A DNA stretch of 64,000 bases. It comes from Polydactylus sextarius. Its lineage: Eukaryota; Chordata; Actinopteri; Polynemidae. Under the pieces are notes generated by a model that ran no database searches, was not told the origin of the DNA, and was given only the letters and a program-made list of their open reading frames with translations. How positions within the stretch are numbered: position 1 is the first letter of the stretch; every line of letters begins with the position of its first letter. Location of the stretch: the NCBI GenBank assembly GCA_016801845.1, contig CM028919.1, positions 3,217,001 to 3,281,000 on the forward strand, written 5' to 3'. Of the stretch, positions 1-13,746 are shown one piece after another. Made by a program: the position numbers and the translations under genes.

Positions 1-3000
1 CATTCGCTTACCTGAAACTGACAGGAATCGCTTTTACATGTGAGTTTATGGCAAGTTAGAGGATTGTCAGAGTGAACAGAATTCATCCTGAGAGGGACAT
101 GAATGTGTGGAGCAAATGTCACAACCATCCATCCACAAAACATTTGACTACAGCCTGCAAATGTCAGCACAAATGCAAAGTGAATTTTTTGTGTGGTGTG
201 ATTTCATTCAAACACGCGATCCAGACACCAACAGCCATGAAATTGCACCAGGCAATGCCAACAGACACAAAGACATGTCCTGGTGAATTATTTCATTTTA
301 AGTAAAAATTCAACTTGCAAAAATCTTTCTCCAGAATAAAATCATTCTCTTAAATGTATTTGCCCACTCAAACATGCACTGGGTTGGTAGCAGTGCAGAA
401 AAAAAAAAAAAAAAACAGTTCAGTTTCAAATTAACCAAATTTCTGCATCATATTAAAACAAACAAACAAATCTATTCAAGGAAATAGGAAAACAGTCAAA
501 TTTCAGCTTAAATCTTGTCTTGAGTCATGTTTGATGTCTTTGTATTGATTACACAGGTCTGACCTTTCCTCACGTATCACTGAATATAATTTTTCACCTT
601 CCTTTATCCTTTGTTTTCTTCTTAATACAGATCAATCAGGCTTATACTGAACCAAATTTGATTACTGTCTGTACTCGAGGTGAACATTTTAGAAGCTGCT
701 TTTTTATTATTTTGTTTTCTCACCTCTTTGAAAATGCTTTCATAATAGAATTTTACTACAATTTTGTACCACACTGCCAGTCACAGAGAATTGTTTTTAT
801 TCCCTGAAATGCGTCCCCAACCAGGAATGAAGTGGCAAATTGATGTTCTTGGACAAAAACAAGCCATTAATGGAACTACTAGCTCCTGGGACATTGACAG
901 TTGCAACAAAGGAGGGCAATGACTTATTATTCGTCTTTTGATGATGCTAACAGATGGATATAGAAGTGAGTCAGCCTGTACACTCACAGTCCAACATAAT
1001 GTGTGGTCAGTAGCAATGGTAAGACTGCTGAATAAAGATCGTTGCACCAAGGCTGTGACCTGAAAAATATTAGCCTTTGTGATGGCAATAAAAGGGAGTT
1101 GTGATAAATCAGCCAGTAAAAGCTAATGCATTGATTTTTTTTTTTTTTCAGAAGCTGTGTAAATGTCAGTCATGAAAACCCAAGCTGAGCACATTCTTTG
1201 AGGCATGGTGCTGGTTTCCTCTTTCCTCTCAGCCCTCAACGCTATAGTCAACAGATCTCTGGTGGCTATTTTAGAATTTTCAAACACCTGATGTACAGTA
1301 GATCCTCAATTTTCCATAACTTCATGAATAAGTCAGGAGAAGATTTCTGCGAAGGTACACTATGTGTTGGAAACACATCACAGAATTTTTCTGCGATATT
1401 CACTTTCTCCCAAAGTGCACCGCGTTGTGGTGTCTGTGCCAGAGGTGTGATGCTGTTGATGCGAACTCTGTGAAAAGCTGGTGGGCTAGCTTTATCTGCT
1501 GCTCTGCTGCACAAGCTGTGGTCCTGCAGTACGTCTAAATACACGCTACAGGGAATTGCTCTTGCTGACAACTAGACTAGTTTTAGAGCCATTAAGAAGG
1601 ATTTGACCTTAGGAAAACTAAATGTCACTAGGGAACGTTAAGTGCTCTAGGCACAGCAGAGGTCACTGCGGGCATCGTGGCCGAATGAAATGATCTGCAA
1701 AGCGCAAAGCACTTTACAGTGTTTCAGCGGGTCTTGGATTTAACAATTTATTCTGATCTTAGCATTGATTTCCAACTCCCTTTTAACTAGAAGTTGAAAT
1801 CTCCAGTCTTAATAGCATGTTTTCTAAAATAATAGAGTGAATCAATATCTTATTTCATGAATGTGGTTGTCTATGTATTAGGTAGTAAGCCAGCAACTTC
1901 TTGTATTCAAAGTTCAGCCCCTAGGTTAAAGATTTGTACGTCATTGTCCACTTTTCTGATGTCTGTAACAACACAGATTGTTCTGTTGAAAGACAAAACG
2001 ACTGAGTAGAGTTTTAGAGGAAAGAGACAACATTCTACAGACCTAGTAAGCTGAGTACCAAAGCACCATCTGAGAAATGGTGAGTGAATTAGATCGACAT
2101 AGTCTGTTGGTTGTTCTATATTGACATTTTAAAATTCATTAATTACATCGTGTCCACTGACTTCTCTGTTTTCCTACAGCCATGTACGTTTGGGGGGTTC
2201 CTGTTGACTTCAGACTCTCGTCCTGACCTGCAACAAGGGTATTGTCATCCAGTAGACATACTTTCCACATTGCTTAACTGTTGTATTTTTTATGTCATGG
2301 CCTTTGTCCTTGCTGTCTTGTGTTCCGGTTACTGCCTAAAAGCATTAACTATCACCATCTCCTCCATTAAAACCTCCGAACCGTTCCTTCCTGTTTGGTC
2401 TGCAACGGAATTAGGGTCCTCCTTCCTGTTGCCTCACACAATCCATGAACAAAGAGTATGAAATTTGGCATCTGTTATAAAGCATAAGGTTAGATGATGA
2501 AAAGGGCCTAACTTAACTGCTGAAGTGATGATGGGGCAGAATGCTGTACCGAATGCCTTTGAAATTAAGCACAGAGTTTAAAGTTTACTTGTATAATAGT
2601 GGTATGATTAAATAAAAGACAGGAAAAACTCTATACGGTGTCTAATTTGAGGTTGTTTTTTTTCTGAGGACAAAAGTGAAATTTTAATATTTAATGACAA
2701 ATGGCCAAGTTTCCTCATTATGTGATTAACATGACTCAGCAATATGTGTTATGCCTCCTGGTAAACATTTCAATGAGTCAGGGATATAGAAAACTTCAAA
2801 TGGCTACATAAAAACAAATCTGACAACATGAAATACACCAAAAATTATTATATATGGTTTTAATTTTTGCATTGACAATATAAAAACTGCCTTTTTATTT
2901 CCTTAAGGAAACTAATGTTAATAGTGCTGTTTGTCTTGAGTAAAGCTGTTAAAACCACATATTTCCATCCTGGAATCACCAACTCACATTGCATGGCTCC

Positions 3001-3781
3001 ACCAACCAGTCTAATTGTTATTAATGAACATGTGATTTATGAAATAATAACCAAAACATTTGTTTGTGTAAAGACGGTGTAAAGGTTTGTGACAAACTTG
3101 AAAAAAAAGGAATCCCTACTGATATATCACACTATGGAAGTGACAACTAAAAAACACAACAAACCAGAAAATCAGTGTTTTGCGGGACACTGTGATGGCG
3201 CAGTTAGTCAAATTTTTGACCTTCAAAATGCCATCACATTAATTAGGGAATCTTCAATTACAGCTAAAAACTGTTTTGCAGTCACAGCAAATGTTGACCT
3301 TTTAAAAAATAAATCCAAGTGAACGTTTGTCCCAAATTCGGTAGATTTTCCCTCAATATGCTGCTGAGATAATGTTTTCAGATATTGCTTGTGTGTCAAC
3401 TAATGAGTAATGACAACGTCTGGATGTAAATATCACTTTGTACTAACTCATCAGGGGAAAACAAATTAAAATAAAACCCTCTCTAATACAAAATCAGTGA
3501 ATACGAACATATGGGGGGGATGAATAAATGAAGTAAGTGTGATTGTCAGGAAAGTGTGTCTACCAGTGTGGACCAATATATTCACAGTGGATGACTTACA
3601 ATAAATGATCAAGTAAGGTGTCTTTTAACGTTATAATATTCATATTGTGCTTTCTAACAGGATGCTGCACATAAAGTTGAAGAGTTACTTGACAACAGGA
3701 CTCAAAAATAGGCTGAAAAATGGACACACATGGTGCTATGAAGGATCACTCAAATCTTCTCACCTCCACTTCACAAGGAAT

Positions 3782-3804
3782 GGAGGAGGAGGAGGAGGAG
3801 GAGG
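3782..3804. repeat. (GGA)n microsatellite
   Basis: About seven consecutive GGA units, read directly from the sequence. The tract sits in unique AT-rich DNA with no gene nearby. Confidence 0.9.
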
Positions 3805-5803
3805 ATGAATAGATGGACATGTTGTTATCCCTAGGCATCAGACCATTAGCTTGACTCTTTGGCTGTTAATGCTGCAAAGTGGCACACAAAAGAACATGTG
3901 ATTCATGTTGGTGTTGCCTGTTAGCTCAGTAAGCCTGAAATGTGCTTTGCAACTGAACTAAACAATATAAAATTGTTGGCTGATAAGCTGCATTATTTTT
4001 GGTTAACTGCCGTTGCTTAGTCATTCATGATATAAAGGAAGCTGTCCTGTTTTGAACTGTTGGACAGCATCTTTCAGCACATTGTCCATGAATATTAAAT
4101 TTGGAATTAGATCCAAGTGGTGAATATTTGTATAAGACAATCTTTGAAGTCATTCCAGAAAGACAACAGGGAGCTGAAACACATGGTTCCTCAAACAAAG
4201 CAGAAGAATGGAGACTCTAATATTTCTTCTACTTTATAAACTGTTCACATCTGTAGTTATTTCTTTATCCTAGTTGGATGAACTTGAAATGAATCTTAAG
4301 TCAACATGAATTCAATCGTTTATTCGCTCTCCTTTGGGAGATGTGAGGAGAGCTGGAGGCCTGCATTAACATTGCAAATGTTTCTGGTTATGATCTGTAT
4401 GCATGTCTCGCAATACATTCACAATGGATTCTTGAATAAATAAACAAATGTGTGAGGCTTAAGCTGCCTCCAAGACAGTCATGAATATTTGATTCAATCA
4501 CCTTTTAAAATGCAGATAGCCGTGACCTTTGACCATGACTTTGTGTTGAGGAGCATGGAAGGCAGTGATTTACTTTACCTGGTCGGCTGCTGCCTTATGA
4601 TGGGATGCGGTACACTACATGTACTAGTTCACAAATGTTGAGAGGAGGCTAAAAGATACAGAGCGCTTACATAGCAAGGTGCACAGACGCTGCTGTCGTG
4701 ACCTCAGCAAGACAGAGTGCTGTTTTCAAGGCTGCTGATCAAACAGTCAAATAACCTGAAAAAGTGGCTTAATATTCTGTTTTGTTATGTTGTCCTGCTT
4801 CCCCTATCTGACTTCATACCACTGGATACTTCTGCTGAAGTCTCTGCCAACATCTACTGCACAAGCTGTTTCAGTATCAATCAAAACCATTTGAATTTCA
4901 CCACAGGAGTGTCCCACCTGTCAAGCACAGTGGTACAGAGACAGTGTTCCTATATATCCTCAGCAAATTCCTTATTTTATTTCATAGATGGCTATCTTAA
5001 TAGTAGCTGGATTTATGTGAAATTCAGATTAATATTTTATAAAGCATACAACTTTTATTAAAGCTTTGATCAAAACATCTAGGGACAACTGCATGTTTCT
5101 GGAAATTTTCTGGTTTTGATAGAAACCTTAGCAAATCTTAGTTAATATAAGAGAACTACATTTCTGGACTCATGGACAAGATGCAGCAGTCCAATAGATA
5201 CTCTCTTTTTATTCTCTACTTCTTCCTTGTCAAATGCTCAAATGCCAGCACCATTTTTATTTTATATCCAAGATCTCGCAAATTCACGCACAATGAGCAG
5301 TATAGCAGGGTGTAGGTTCTCTATAGTGTCAATGGGGTGAAATGACATCTGAAAACTTTGACTACTTCCCAATTACAAAACAGTGTGTCCAGGTCAAGCA
5401 GCATGTTCAGGGTGTATTATACCCTGCAAACACAGTGATAGCTGTAGCTGTTGGAAGAGAAACACTTACTTGTAGAACCATTAAAATTGTGAGAAAACAT
5501 GTTTTCTGGAATTGTAACCGTGACACCCAGCCCTTAATGATGACCATATGTTCATAAATCAGGAGTAATTTGTCAATTATATTGATACCACTATATTAAC
5601 ATATATTACACAACAACTTTATAGTTAATAATGACAATAATGGGAACAAACTCATAACACTGCACACTAGAGTACGTGCCCTGGATTTCTGTGGCTCTTT
5701 GATTTTCTTTGGCTTAGCTGTAGTACATGAACCACAACTTAATCAGACCGCAAAGTACTAAACAAGCAGAAACATTCATTCATCTTCTGCAGAAGCAGAG
5801 ATG

Positions 5804-5854
5804 AAACAAACAAACAAACAAACAAACAAAAACAAAAAACAAAAACAAAAAACA
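5804..5854. repeat. (AAAC)n compound A-rich microsatellite
   Basis: Perfect AAAC units grade into AAAAAC and AAAAC variants towards the right end, giving a purine-rich strand about 50 bases long. It is probably a simple repeat that has accumulated slippage variants. No element body could be recognised upstream, so it is not called a retroposon tail. Confidence 0.85.
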
Positions 5855-7564
5855 ATATCCATCTATAATCTCTATGCAGATGGTGAGGAGGGGTAGAACA
5901 GAACACTAGAACCTTCTGATCATCTTCTCTTTTGCTGTATTATTTGCTGTATTATTGCCATTTCTTATGCATGAAACCTGAATAAAAGGAATATTTTGGG
6001 GGGTGGTGGTGTCAGTTTTTCTATGACAGTAGTTAGTATTATGGAACATGCTGAGTGGGAGCAAAACAACAGTGAATAATTGATTGCCACTAAAAGATGT
6101 GGGAATGGTTATGCATTATTCAAATTGATACTTATTACTGTCTCTACTTTCCTATGGTAAATAAAACAGGAGAGTCAGGGGGATGAGGGAAAAAAGGCCG
6201 CTTGTGTTTCCACTTGCTGTTCAGCAATTTTAGGCAGGAGGCTGGAGCTCCTGTTTCCTCACTTCTCCCCCTCCCTTCTTTTCCTGTCCTCTGCAATGAC
6301 AAAGGCGGATTCAATGTCCAATTCTCGCTGCCTAGAGTGAAATGGATGGTTGTAGCCCAGAACTGGCATCTTTCCCTACATCCAAGAAATATGTCTGGGG
6401 AACAGGTTGAAGACTGTGCTGTACGAAAAGGCAAACACATAAATAAAACCGTGTAATAAATATAAGAAAAAGAGTAAAAAGACACATTACTTACTGTGAT
6501 CTTCTTGTCTTAAAAAGCTGCTTTAATGCAAAAACTACAGAACCTGTTTCATGTTATGATTTGCCTGATCTTTCATTTTTCTCTGTTGCCCTCTATGTCA
6601 AAGCGAAAGCAGTAAAAATCAAAAATTATGCTGCACAGAATTAGACATCATTATATCTCTGACCCATATTTTGTCTTTGAAATTAGAGGTCAGTGGTGAA
6701 ATGAATCGTGGGAAGCATATGAGTGAATCCTGAGAACAAATTGAGGTGTTAGATTTCTGACAGGAGGGCAGATCTCAGAGCAGCTCATGGGTTGTTTATG
6801 GTTGAGTGGCTGCATCTATTACCTCTATCCATCCTCAGTGCATTTTCACAATGTATTTTGGGGGAAACATGGAAAAACACAGCTACATATCTACAACAGT
6901 GTGTGAGTCATGTTCAACCCTGCCGCAGCAAGCATACAACACAGATTAAAATTCAGCTGGTTCTGGATGAGTGAAGGCACAGAGGGAAAAGAGAGGTCAG
7001 TGGTCTGACTTCAGATTTGTCTCTGTCTGTTTTCATCCTCAGATGTCATAACAGTGTGAGGGACGCAATTTGTTCTGCTAGCAACTTTTTCAAGCTGAAG
7101 ATTGCGATACATGTGAGATGTGAAATATTTGACATTTTAATCATGAGCTCCTCATCCCACACAAAAAAAAGATAAATTCCGTAGCTATTCTTTTACTAGT
7201 TGATGTGGTTGGGAAAGCGGAGGAAGGATGTTTTTGTAATTCATTTCACATGCCAAATTTCATTTCAGAAGTTTGTCCCACTCCTGTGTATGTGCGCACC
7301 ATATGGTTAAATAAACCTGAGGGTCGCACTGCAGTATAAACTTGATTTGAGGAGTGGGGAACACTGTTGGAGACTGACACTGACTGTCATATCATTACTC
7401 AGAGTGACATGAATAACCACGTTATGCTACTTATAGTGTATTCAAACGTCACTGGGATACTGTGAAAGAATGTGCGTGCACTCAACTCAACTTGTGTAGA
7501 GTGTAATTAAACAAAGGATATAAATAATACTGATGATCTTTCTTTATACCAAATGTATGTTAAG

Positions 7565-7584
7565 TTTTTTTTTTTTTTTTTTTT
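7565..7584. repeat. poly(T) tract
   Basis: A run of 20 T on the plus strand. It could be the tail of a minus-strand retroposon, but nothing recognisable follows it, so it is listed only as a homopolymer. Confidence 0.85.
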
Positions 7585-10500
7585 AAACATTTGTTAAAAT
7601 GCGGCTGTTGCTTGAAAACTTGCCGAGGTGCTAAAGAGTCTGCCAGATCTCATCCACACCCTCCTCACACTGCACATCCCACATCAGAAAATTAAAGGGA
7701 AAGCTTTTAAAGAAAGGCTGCGAGGCAGGTTCTGTTTCTTCAATGCAGAGCTAATCAGCTGTCAAACATATCAAGTTACTTTATTCATTTTAATTCATGC
7801 CATTTTGCAGGCTAAGTGTGCACTGCAAGCTTTGTATAAAATAAGTAGGCTACTGCATCATAAAACACAGTCAGGAGATTGTGTCAGTATCTGCCGCTCA
7901 CAAAGACATTATAAATTGCTGAAGAAATAGCACTGGGATATCTGGCTGTATTAATGAATGTGGAGCCAAACACTGCTTGAAGGTAATCCACCAGTCAGAA
8001 CAATCCCTATGTTAATGTAGATGGAGTTTGAAAATGCTGAGTCAATGTTAGGAAGAAACAGCACCACTGAGGTACCCACTGAACGAAACACTTGAACTAA
8101 AGCTCATATTTCAGAAATGTCTTCACGCTGGCGACTGGGAAAATTTTCTGAAGAACTACATGTGTCACTTGGGTCCAAGATCTTTCACTTTGTGAAAGTG
8201 ACTTTCCTTTCCTGTATTTGTTGTTAACATTGGAGCCTATGGGACAGTTAGATAAACTTTACTCGCTCAATGACTGAAAGTTCAAAAATGGTCAATTGAT
8301 GCAGTCATGCAGCGTGACGGCAGCTGAAGAGTTAGAGTGGGTGACATCATCAATCATGTGATTCATTCTGACTTACTCCCAACACACACCCTTTATAAAT
8401 ACAGAAAGAAAAAAGTTTAAGACCTTACATTAAAGACCCTAAGAACTTAAACCATGATCATTTGAAAACTACAAGATATCAGAAATGTATGTAATTTATC
8501 TAATTTAACAGCTGAATAGCTGAAAGCCTTGTGACCTTTTTAAAGCTTAAGCTCGTCTGTAGCAGAAAGTATGTAGAAGTAGGTACACTCCAAAGATGAC
8601 AACGCTTTTATGGATTTGAACTCCTCCAATTCCCAAAGTGATTTTAGGATAGGGCTTATAAAGTGGAAGATAATATGCATGTGCCCTGATGTCTGGCTGA
8701 AGTAACGTGACCTTATGCGGCTGCTTCCAAAGCTTGAATTTATTGCCTAGCTACCCCTGAGCCCTGAAATTCACTATTATTATTTATTATCTTTTTTTTT
8801 CATTCATTGATTATGTTATTAAAACACAGTTAAGATGAGACACTACAAAAGTGTTATTTACTAGTCTGTGGGCTGTGTCCCCTTTTAAATGTCCTTGGAT
8901 CACATTTCAGTCATTTGCAGCAAGATAGCTCAGCAACATTTTAAAACCGCTTTTCACAGTCTGCTGCATCAAGTAACGTATGACCCGTACGGCGCTCCAG
9001 GTAACTGAAGAGCCCCCCTCCCCATCAGTAATCCTCGAATCAATCCACTATGGGGATTGAGAGAGAGAGAGAGCATGAGAGAGAGAGGGATATTGGCATG
9101 GAAATAGAAGCAAAAGAATGAGTTGAAACATTTTCATAGGATTAACATTCATTAGAGTCTTCAGCTCTTCACCAAGCTCTACATACCAGCTGCATTTTAA
9201 ACAGATTCTTGCCAAAAGCCACAGTTGCCCCTGGTTGTAATAGTGGGATATACTTTCAATATTCTCATCCAATAGCTCAGGATTAGTCTCGTTGAAACAT
9301 CGCTTTTTTTCCCTGCTCCAATTATCGTCTCATTACACACAGTTTCCATGACCTGTGCTGATGAACCAGATTAATCAGCTTTGCTTAGGTCACTGCTACC
9401 AGGTGGTTGCTTTTGCATCATGATAATGCCAACCTTCCTTCCTGTGTAGAAAGCGCCCCTCGCATAAAGCACCGTCACTGCATGGACTAGGCTGCTCTTT
9501 GAATTAACATTAGATCCGTGTAAGCTCTTAATCATCATTTGAGTCTTAGATCCTCAAAATCTATCACGTGCCCTTCAAGAATCAAAGTTAATTAGGCTAG
9601 TTCCTGAAAAAATTCAGCAGTCAAAACTTTCATTGGTAATTTATTTGTATTAAATTTTCAAAGTGAACAACATAAACCTGTTGAACTGAGCTGATGGACA
9701 CATGTTTATTTTTTAACACATGTTTGCTTCCTTAATGTCCATGAGAATTAGTGTTGTTTAAAAGCATAAAAGCATCTGACAAAAGAATGCATATAATAGT
9801 TTGTAGGTCAAATACTGAAGCAGGAATGTCCCAGACAACAAGAGAAATGCAGCATGGGTAGCAATATTTTATAACTTCTTGACTAATTTTCTTAGAAGAT
9901 TGAATTTCTTTTTTACTGATTGTCAAACATATGTTATTTTGTTTTTCAGCCTTGGTTGTCTGGCCTGCATCAACAATCTGAATTTGGTGAGTTCAACTAA
10001 GATATGTCCTTGTAAATAAACCTGTTTCTCTCTTCACTGGTTTCCTTCAGGAGTTTAGGGTCAGTTACCTGAGAAAGTTAAATTTATTGCAGTTGGGTTG
10101 ACAGCTCCTTTTGCCAACTTTGTTATTATTGTACACTGGCAAAATTTGTGTTACCTTTAGAACTTAGCATTAGTTAGTGAAGTTATTTCAGTGACAATGT
10201 TGCTTTCCTCATTATTATTGTGGTTTGAAGTGCTACAGGGATCAATTATGGCACCTCTGAGGAATATTACTGCTGCTTTTGGCAACCTTTCCATCAACAC
10301 CTACAGAAAGTTGTGAAGTGAGCTGCCACTGAGTTTGAACAGCAGACTTTTTCTTCCGCAGTGTTGCTTTCTTATGCTTGTTGCTTTCTATTTTCTTATG
10401 TGCAGTGTGTAAGATTTAGAGGAAGCTGTTGGCAGAAATGCAATTTCACTGGTGCACAATCAACTAAACCTAACAACTGTTGCAATATTTTTACTTTGTT

Positions 10501-12480
10501 ACTTTAGAATGAGCCCTTATATATCAAGACATATCACTCCTCTTCCATGTTGCACCACTATTTTTCTACAGAAACTGAAACCAAACACTGCCAAGTTTTT
10601 TTTTTCCTTGCTTGCTTTATCAACCCCCGCTGAAATCAGGTATTTCACAAAATGCAAAAGTAATGCAAAGCAATTTTCACCTTTTGTTAATCACTTAAGT
10701 ATTTTTTTCAAAAAGCTGGCCATAACCGCGACAGAAAGCTGGAATAAAGTAATAGATTCATATTTTCAGAACTACTCAAAAGTCAGAGTCCTAAATTGTA
10801 TCATGCAACTTTGTGTGTTCACAGCCACAAAAAAGCTTGTCCTGCATTTTTGATTCTTGATACTTGCTGCTGTTAACAGCTGGCGTAAAACCTACAACGT
10901 CAAATGATAGCTTATAGCTTTTGAACCTTGCTAACAAACAATAAGTGTAGAACATGGCTTTGATGACCTGAACCAGTTCCAGCATTTCATTTCTGATATA
11001 TTTACTACAACTCGTCTGTTTATGTCTTTCAAACTCAAACATCCCCTGTGGAGGACCTCATGTGCCAGTCAACCAGTCAGAAACATGGCCTTACACTGTT
11101 ATGGGGAGAAAAGGTCAGTGACCCTCACATCTGGTGGGGAAAGCTTAACTTGTAAAGACCATCAGATTTGATTGTCTTAATGATGTGTCTGTTTGAAAGG
11201 TTTCTAACCAGGTCTCTATTTTTTTTTTTTGCCACATCATTGTCTAAACAAAAATCTATTCTGGCTTGTCATTAAAGTGAAGATCCATTTTGAGCTCGTC
11301 CCTTCCTTTGGTGGATGGAAATGTCAACATTTATCTGGCATTGTGTGTGAAGGACATGAAATTTTAATGTCTGAATTCAAACATCAGTCTACACAACTGA
11401 CAACAAAAATAAATGTTAAATCCTTCCTTCAGATTTTTTTTTCATCCATTCCAGGTGAAAATTGATATTTGAATCACAGTTGCTATATTCTAAGCTGCTC
11501 ACATAAAGTGCATTTCTTCCGCTAATTATTTCTCTGCTGTTTTGGAGCCATTCATCGAATTTATAAATCACCGGCCATCTTGCTTTTAGCAAAGTGGCTT
11601 TGCATTGCCAGTTTGAAGGGTTGACAATTCAATTCTAAAGGCTGATTGTTGTGGAAATTCAGAAAACAGAGATGAGTCATTGTGACTAAATTCAAGCAGC
11701 TTGGCGGTGTATGTCATCTCACCTTATCAGTCTGTGTGGGATAATCAGGCTCACACTTCTTCATCAGTGTCATTAAAGGACAAATTTAATTTAAGCAACA
11801 AGAGTCTTAATGGTTGAAAGCAAAAACCATGAATCAACTAACTTTGTGGACTGAAGGTTTGATGCGTGAAATTTAAGGCTTAGACTGTGAGCATTTTTTA
11901 GCTAAAGGGAATTTACTTATAGCTCAGATCATCAGGTAGAGGCTGAAGCATGTCTTCCTCCCTTTGAATATGGAGCTTTTGTCAGTTCGTGATGGATCAG
12001 CAGTTGGTCTAAATATTGATTCAGAAGCTGTTCCATGCTGCCAAGATAAGTGTCTGTAGAGGAAACATTGGTGCATGGAAACACAATGGGAGTGTATTGC
12101 CGGTGAGTAGGAGGACTGTGTCAGTAATGACATAAAACAGCCAAAACCCTTTCCCGGTGCGGCCTGAGCGATAAAACCTCTTCAAAATGCCAGATTGCTC
12201 ACCGTGCCCCCACTAATCCCCATCCTAATCACTCAATATTAACCACCAGAGAGAGCCAGAGTGAGGGACTGTGTGCCTCTATAATCATGTAAAAAATGTG
12301 GAGGGCGCTTTGAGAATGTGTCAAGTTTTGTAGATGTAACTGAGTCCTCCAGCCAAGTTTCAGTACTGAGCTCTTTTCTATCACCGTGAAGGATCTGATT
12401 TAGAGGACATCCTCTGCTGCAGAGGCAGCATGTGGAGCTGAGCTGTATATACACTATCAATACAATTATTTCATGATACT
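7585..12480. other. Non-coding stretch, no gene recognised
   Basis: Unique sequence with no protein-like open frame and no recognised element. It contains the GA-rich tract at 9059-9088. The segment at about 9300-9620 is less simple in composition and carries homeodomain-type TAAT/ATTA motifs, so it is discussed as a possible conserved non-coding element. Confidence 0.55.
9059..9088. repeat. (GA)n microsatellite, interrupted once
   Basis: Two GA blocks separated by a short CAT interruption, read directly from the sequence. Confidence 0.88.
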
Positions 12481-12481
12481 G

Positions 12482-13340
12482 TGCACTCACTGAGCACTTT
12501 GTTAGGAACAGGTTGGCCCATAACGTTTTGCTTTCACAACAGCCTCAATAGGTATCAATAGCCTCTTAGAATGGATTCTCCAAGATGTTTTTCCTTTGAG
12601 ATTCTGGCCCACGTTGAAATTATTGTATCACATAATCTCTGCAGATTTGTCAGCTGCCAGACTTATTCTACCACATGCTAAAGGTGTTCAAACTGGATTC
12701 AGAAATCAGTTTGCAATCAGTTTAGCTCTTGACATGACTGGAAGTAGCCATCAGAAGAAGGGTAAGCTGTGGCCATTTAGAGAGTAGTAACAGGTTCAAA
12801 GTTTGCCAAGAAAACATTCCTCACACCATCACACCACCACCAGCACCCTGAACACAAAGCAGGTTGGGTCCACTGATTCATGCATTTGATGTTAAATTCT
12901 GATGCTTCCATCTGCTGCCTCAACAAAAATCCATATTCAGTCTTCAGCTGTGCAGTCTTGGTGCCTGTGCCCACTGTAGTCTCAGATTTCTGTTCTTGGC
13001 TGACAGGCATGGAACCTGATGTGGTTTTCTGCAGTTGTAGTCCATCTACCTCAAGGTTCAACGTGTTATGCATTCTGAAATGCTTTTCCATTCGCCTTTC
13101 TGTCAGCTCCAACCAGCCCGGTCATTCTCCTCTGACCTCTCTCATCAAGGTGTTTCCGTCAACAGAATTGCTGATTTTTTTGTTTTTGGCACCATACTGA
13201 GTCTAAACTCTTGAGACTGTGGTGAACAAAAATCAAATCAGAAGAGATCAGCAATTTCAGAAATACTCAAACCACAGTCGAGGTCACAGAGATCACATTT
13301 GTTGACATTTTCAGTATCATTTTGTATCTCTAGGTTCTCC
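12482..13340 (-). mobile_element. Internally deleted Tc1/mariner DNA transposon
   Basis: The left edge carries a terminal-repeat motif (CACTCACTGAGCACTTTGTT followed by AGGAACA), typical of a widespread fish Tc1/mariner family. Read on the minus strand, the body follows that family's transposase gene. From right to left it contains a segment with the helix-turn-helix-like 'TTTGAGTATTTCTGAAATTGCTGATCTC' type region (positions about 13220-13275), then the 'AACAGGCATGG...' core, then the conserved transposase end near 12600-12680. The central part of the gene is missing: sequence from near 12790 joins directly to sequence belonging near the 3' end. The right terminal repeat was not found, so the element is truncated there as well as deleted inside. 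It cannot encode an active transposase. The family call is by remembered motif similarity, not a search. Confidence 0.8.
12777..13112 (-). pseudogene. Tc1/mariner transposase relic
   Basis: An open frame of about 111 codons lies inside the element at 12482-13340 on the minus strand. It covers part of the DNA-binding and early catalytic region of a Tc1-like transposase. Stretches such as MPVSQEQKSETTVGTGTK and RNVFLANF sit where intact family members have a conserved 'SAKNR.LRL.WA.AH' block and an 'NVFSWHTLGP' block. The frame has shifted in places, and the catalytic DDE region downstream is deleted. Intact Tc1 transposases are about 340 residues, so this is roughly a third. It is a non-functional remnant. 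Confidence 0.65.
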
Positions 13341-13725
13341 TGAGTTTTACTTTAACCCATAATTAAACCCACAAAACTATTTCAACACATCTACAACAAT
13401 TACGCTACAACGGTGAACAGAGAATGTTTAGTATAGTAAGCAGAGAATAATACATTTATCTGTGGTGCAGAAAACCCCAGTGCAACAAATACATCCCAGA
13501 TGTAATTTCAGTTTTCACAACTTAACATTGATCTTTACTTGAAATTCAAAAACCAAAAAAAATACTGTTTTTACAAAAAGCAGAAATAAGAGATATTAAA
13601 CACTGAAACAGCCTAAATCACAATTCTACGTTGGGAGCAGTGAAGACCAGATGTTTGGATTTTAAGGCATCGGAGGAGCTTAGCAATAAGGTGCATTTGA
13701 TGGTTCCAGGTGCTTACATTTTTGT

Positions 13726-13746
13726 AAAAAAAAAAAAAAAAAAAAA
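13726..13746. repeat. poly(A) tract
   Basis: A run of 21 A on the plus strand. No retroposon body was recognised upstream. Confidence 0.85.

Larger units (their letters stand above)
1..7560. other. AT-rich non-coding stretch, no gene recognised
   Basis: No open frame here resembles a known protein, and the open frames present are short and lack protein-like composition. Visible structure is limited to short A or T runs (for example about 400-416 and 1136-1149), a GGA trinucleotide tract at 3782-3804 and an AAAC-type tract at 5804-5854. A 12-base unit is repeated in tandem near 5933-5956. I see no mobile element that I can name. Confidence 0.6.
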
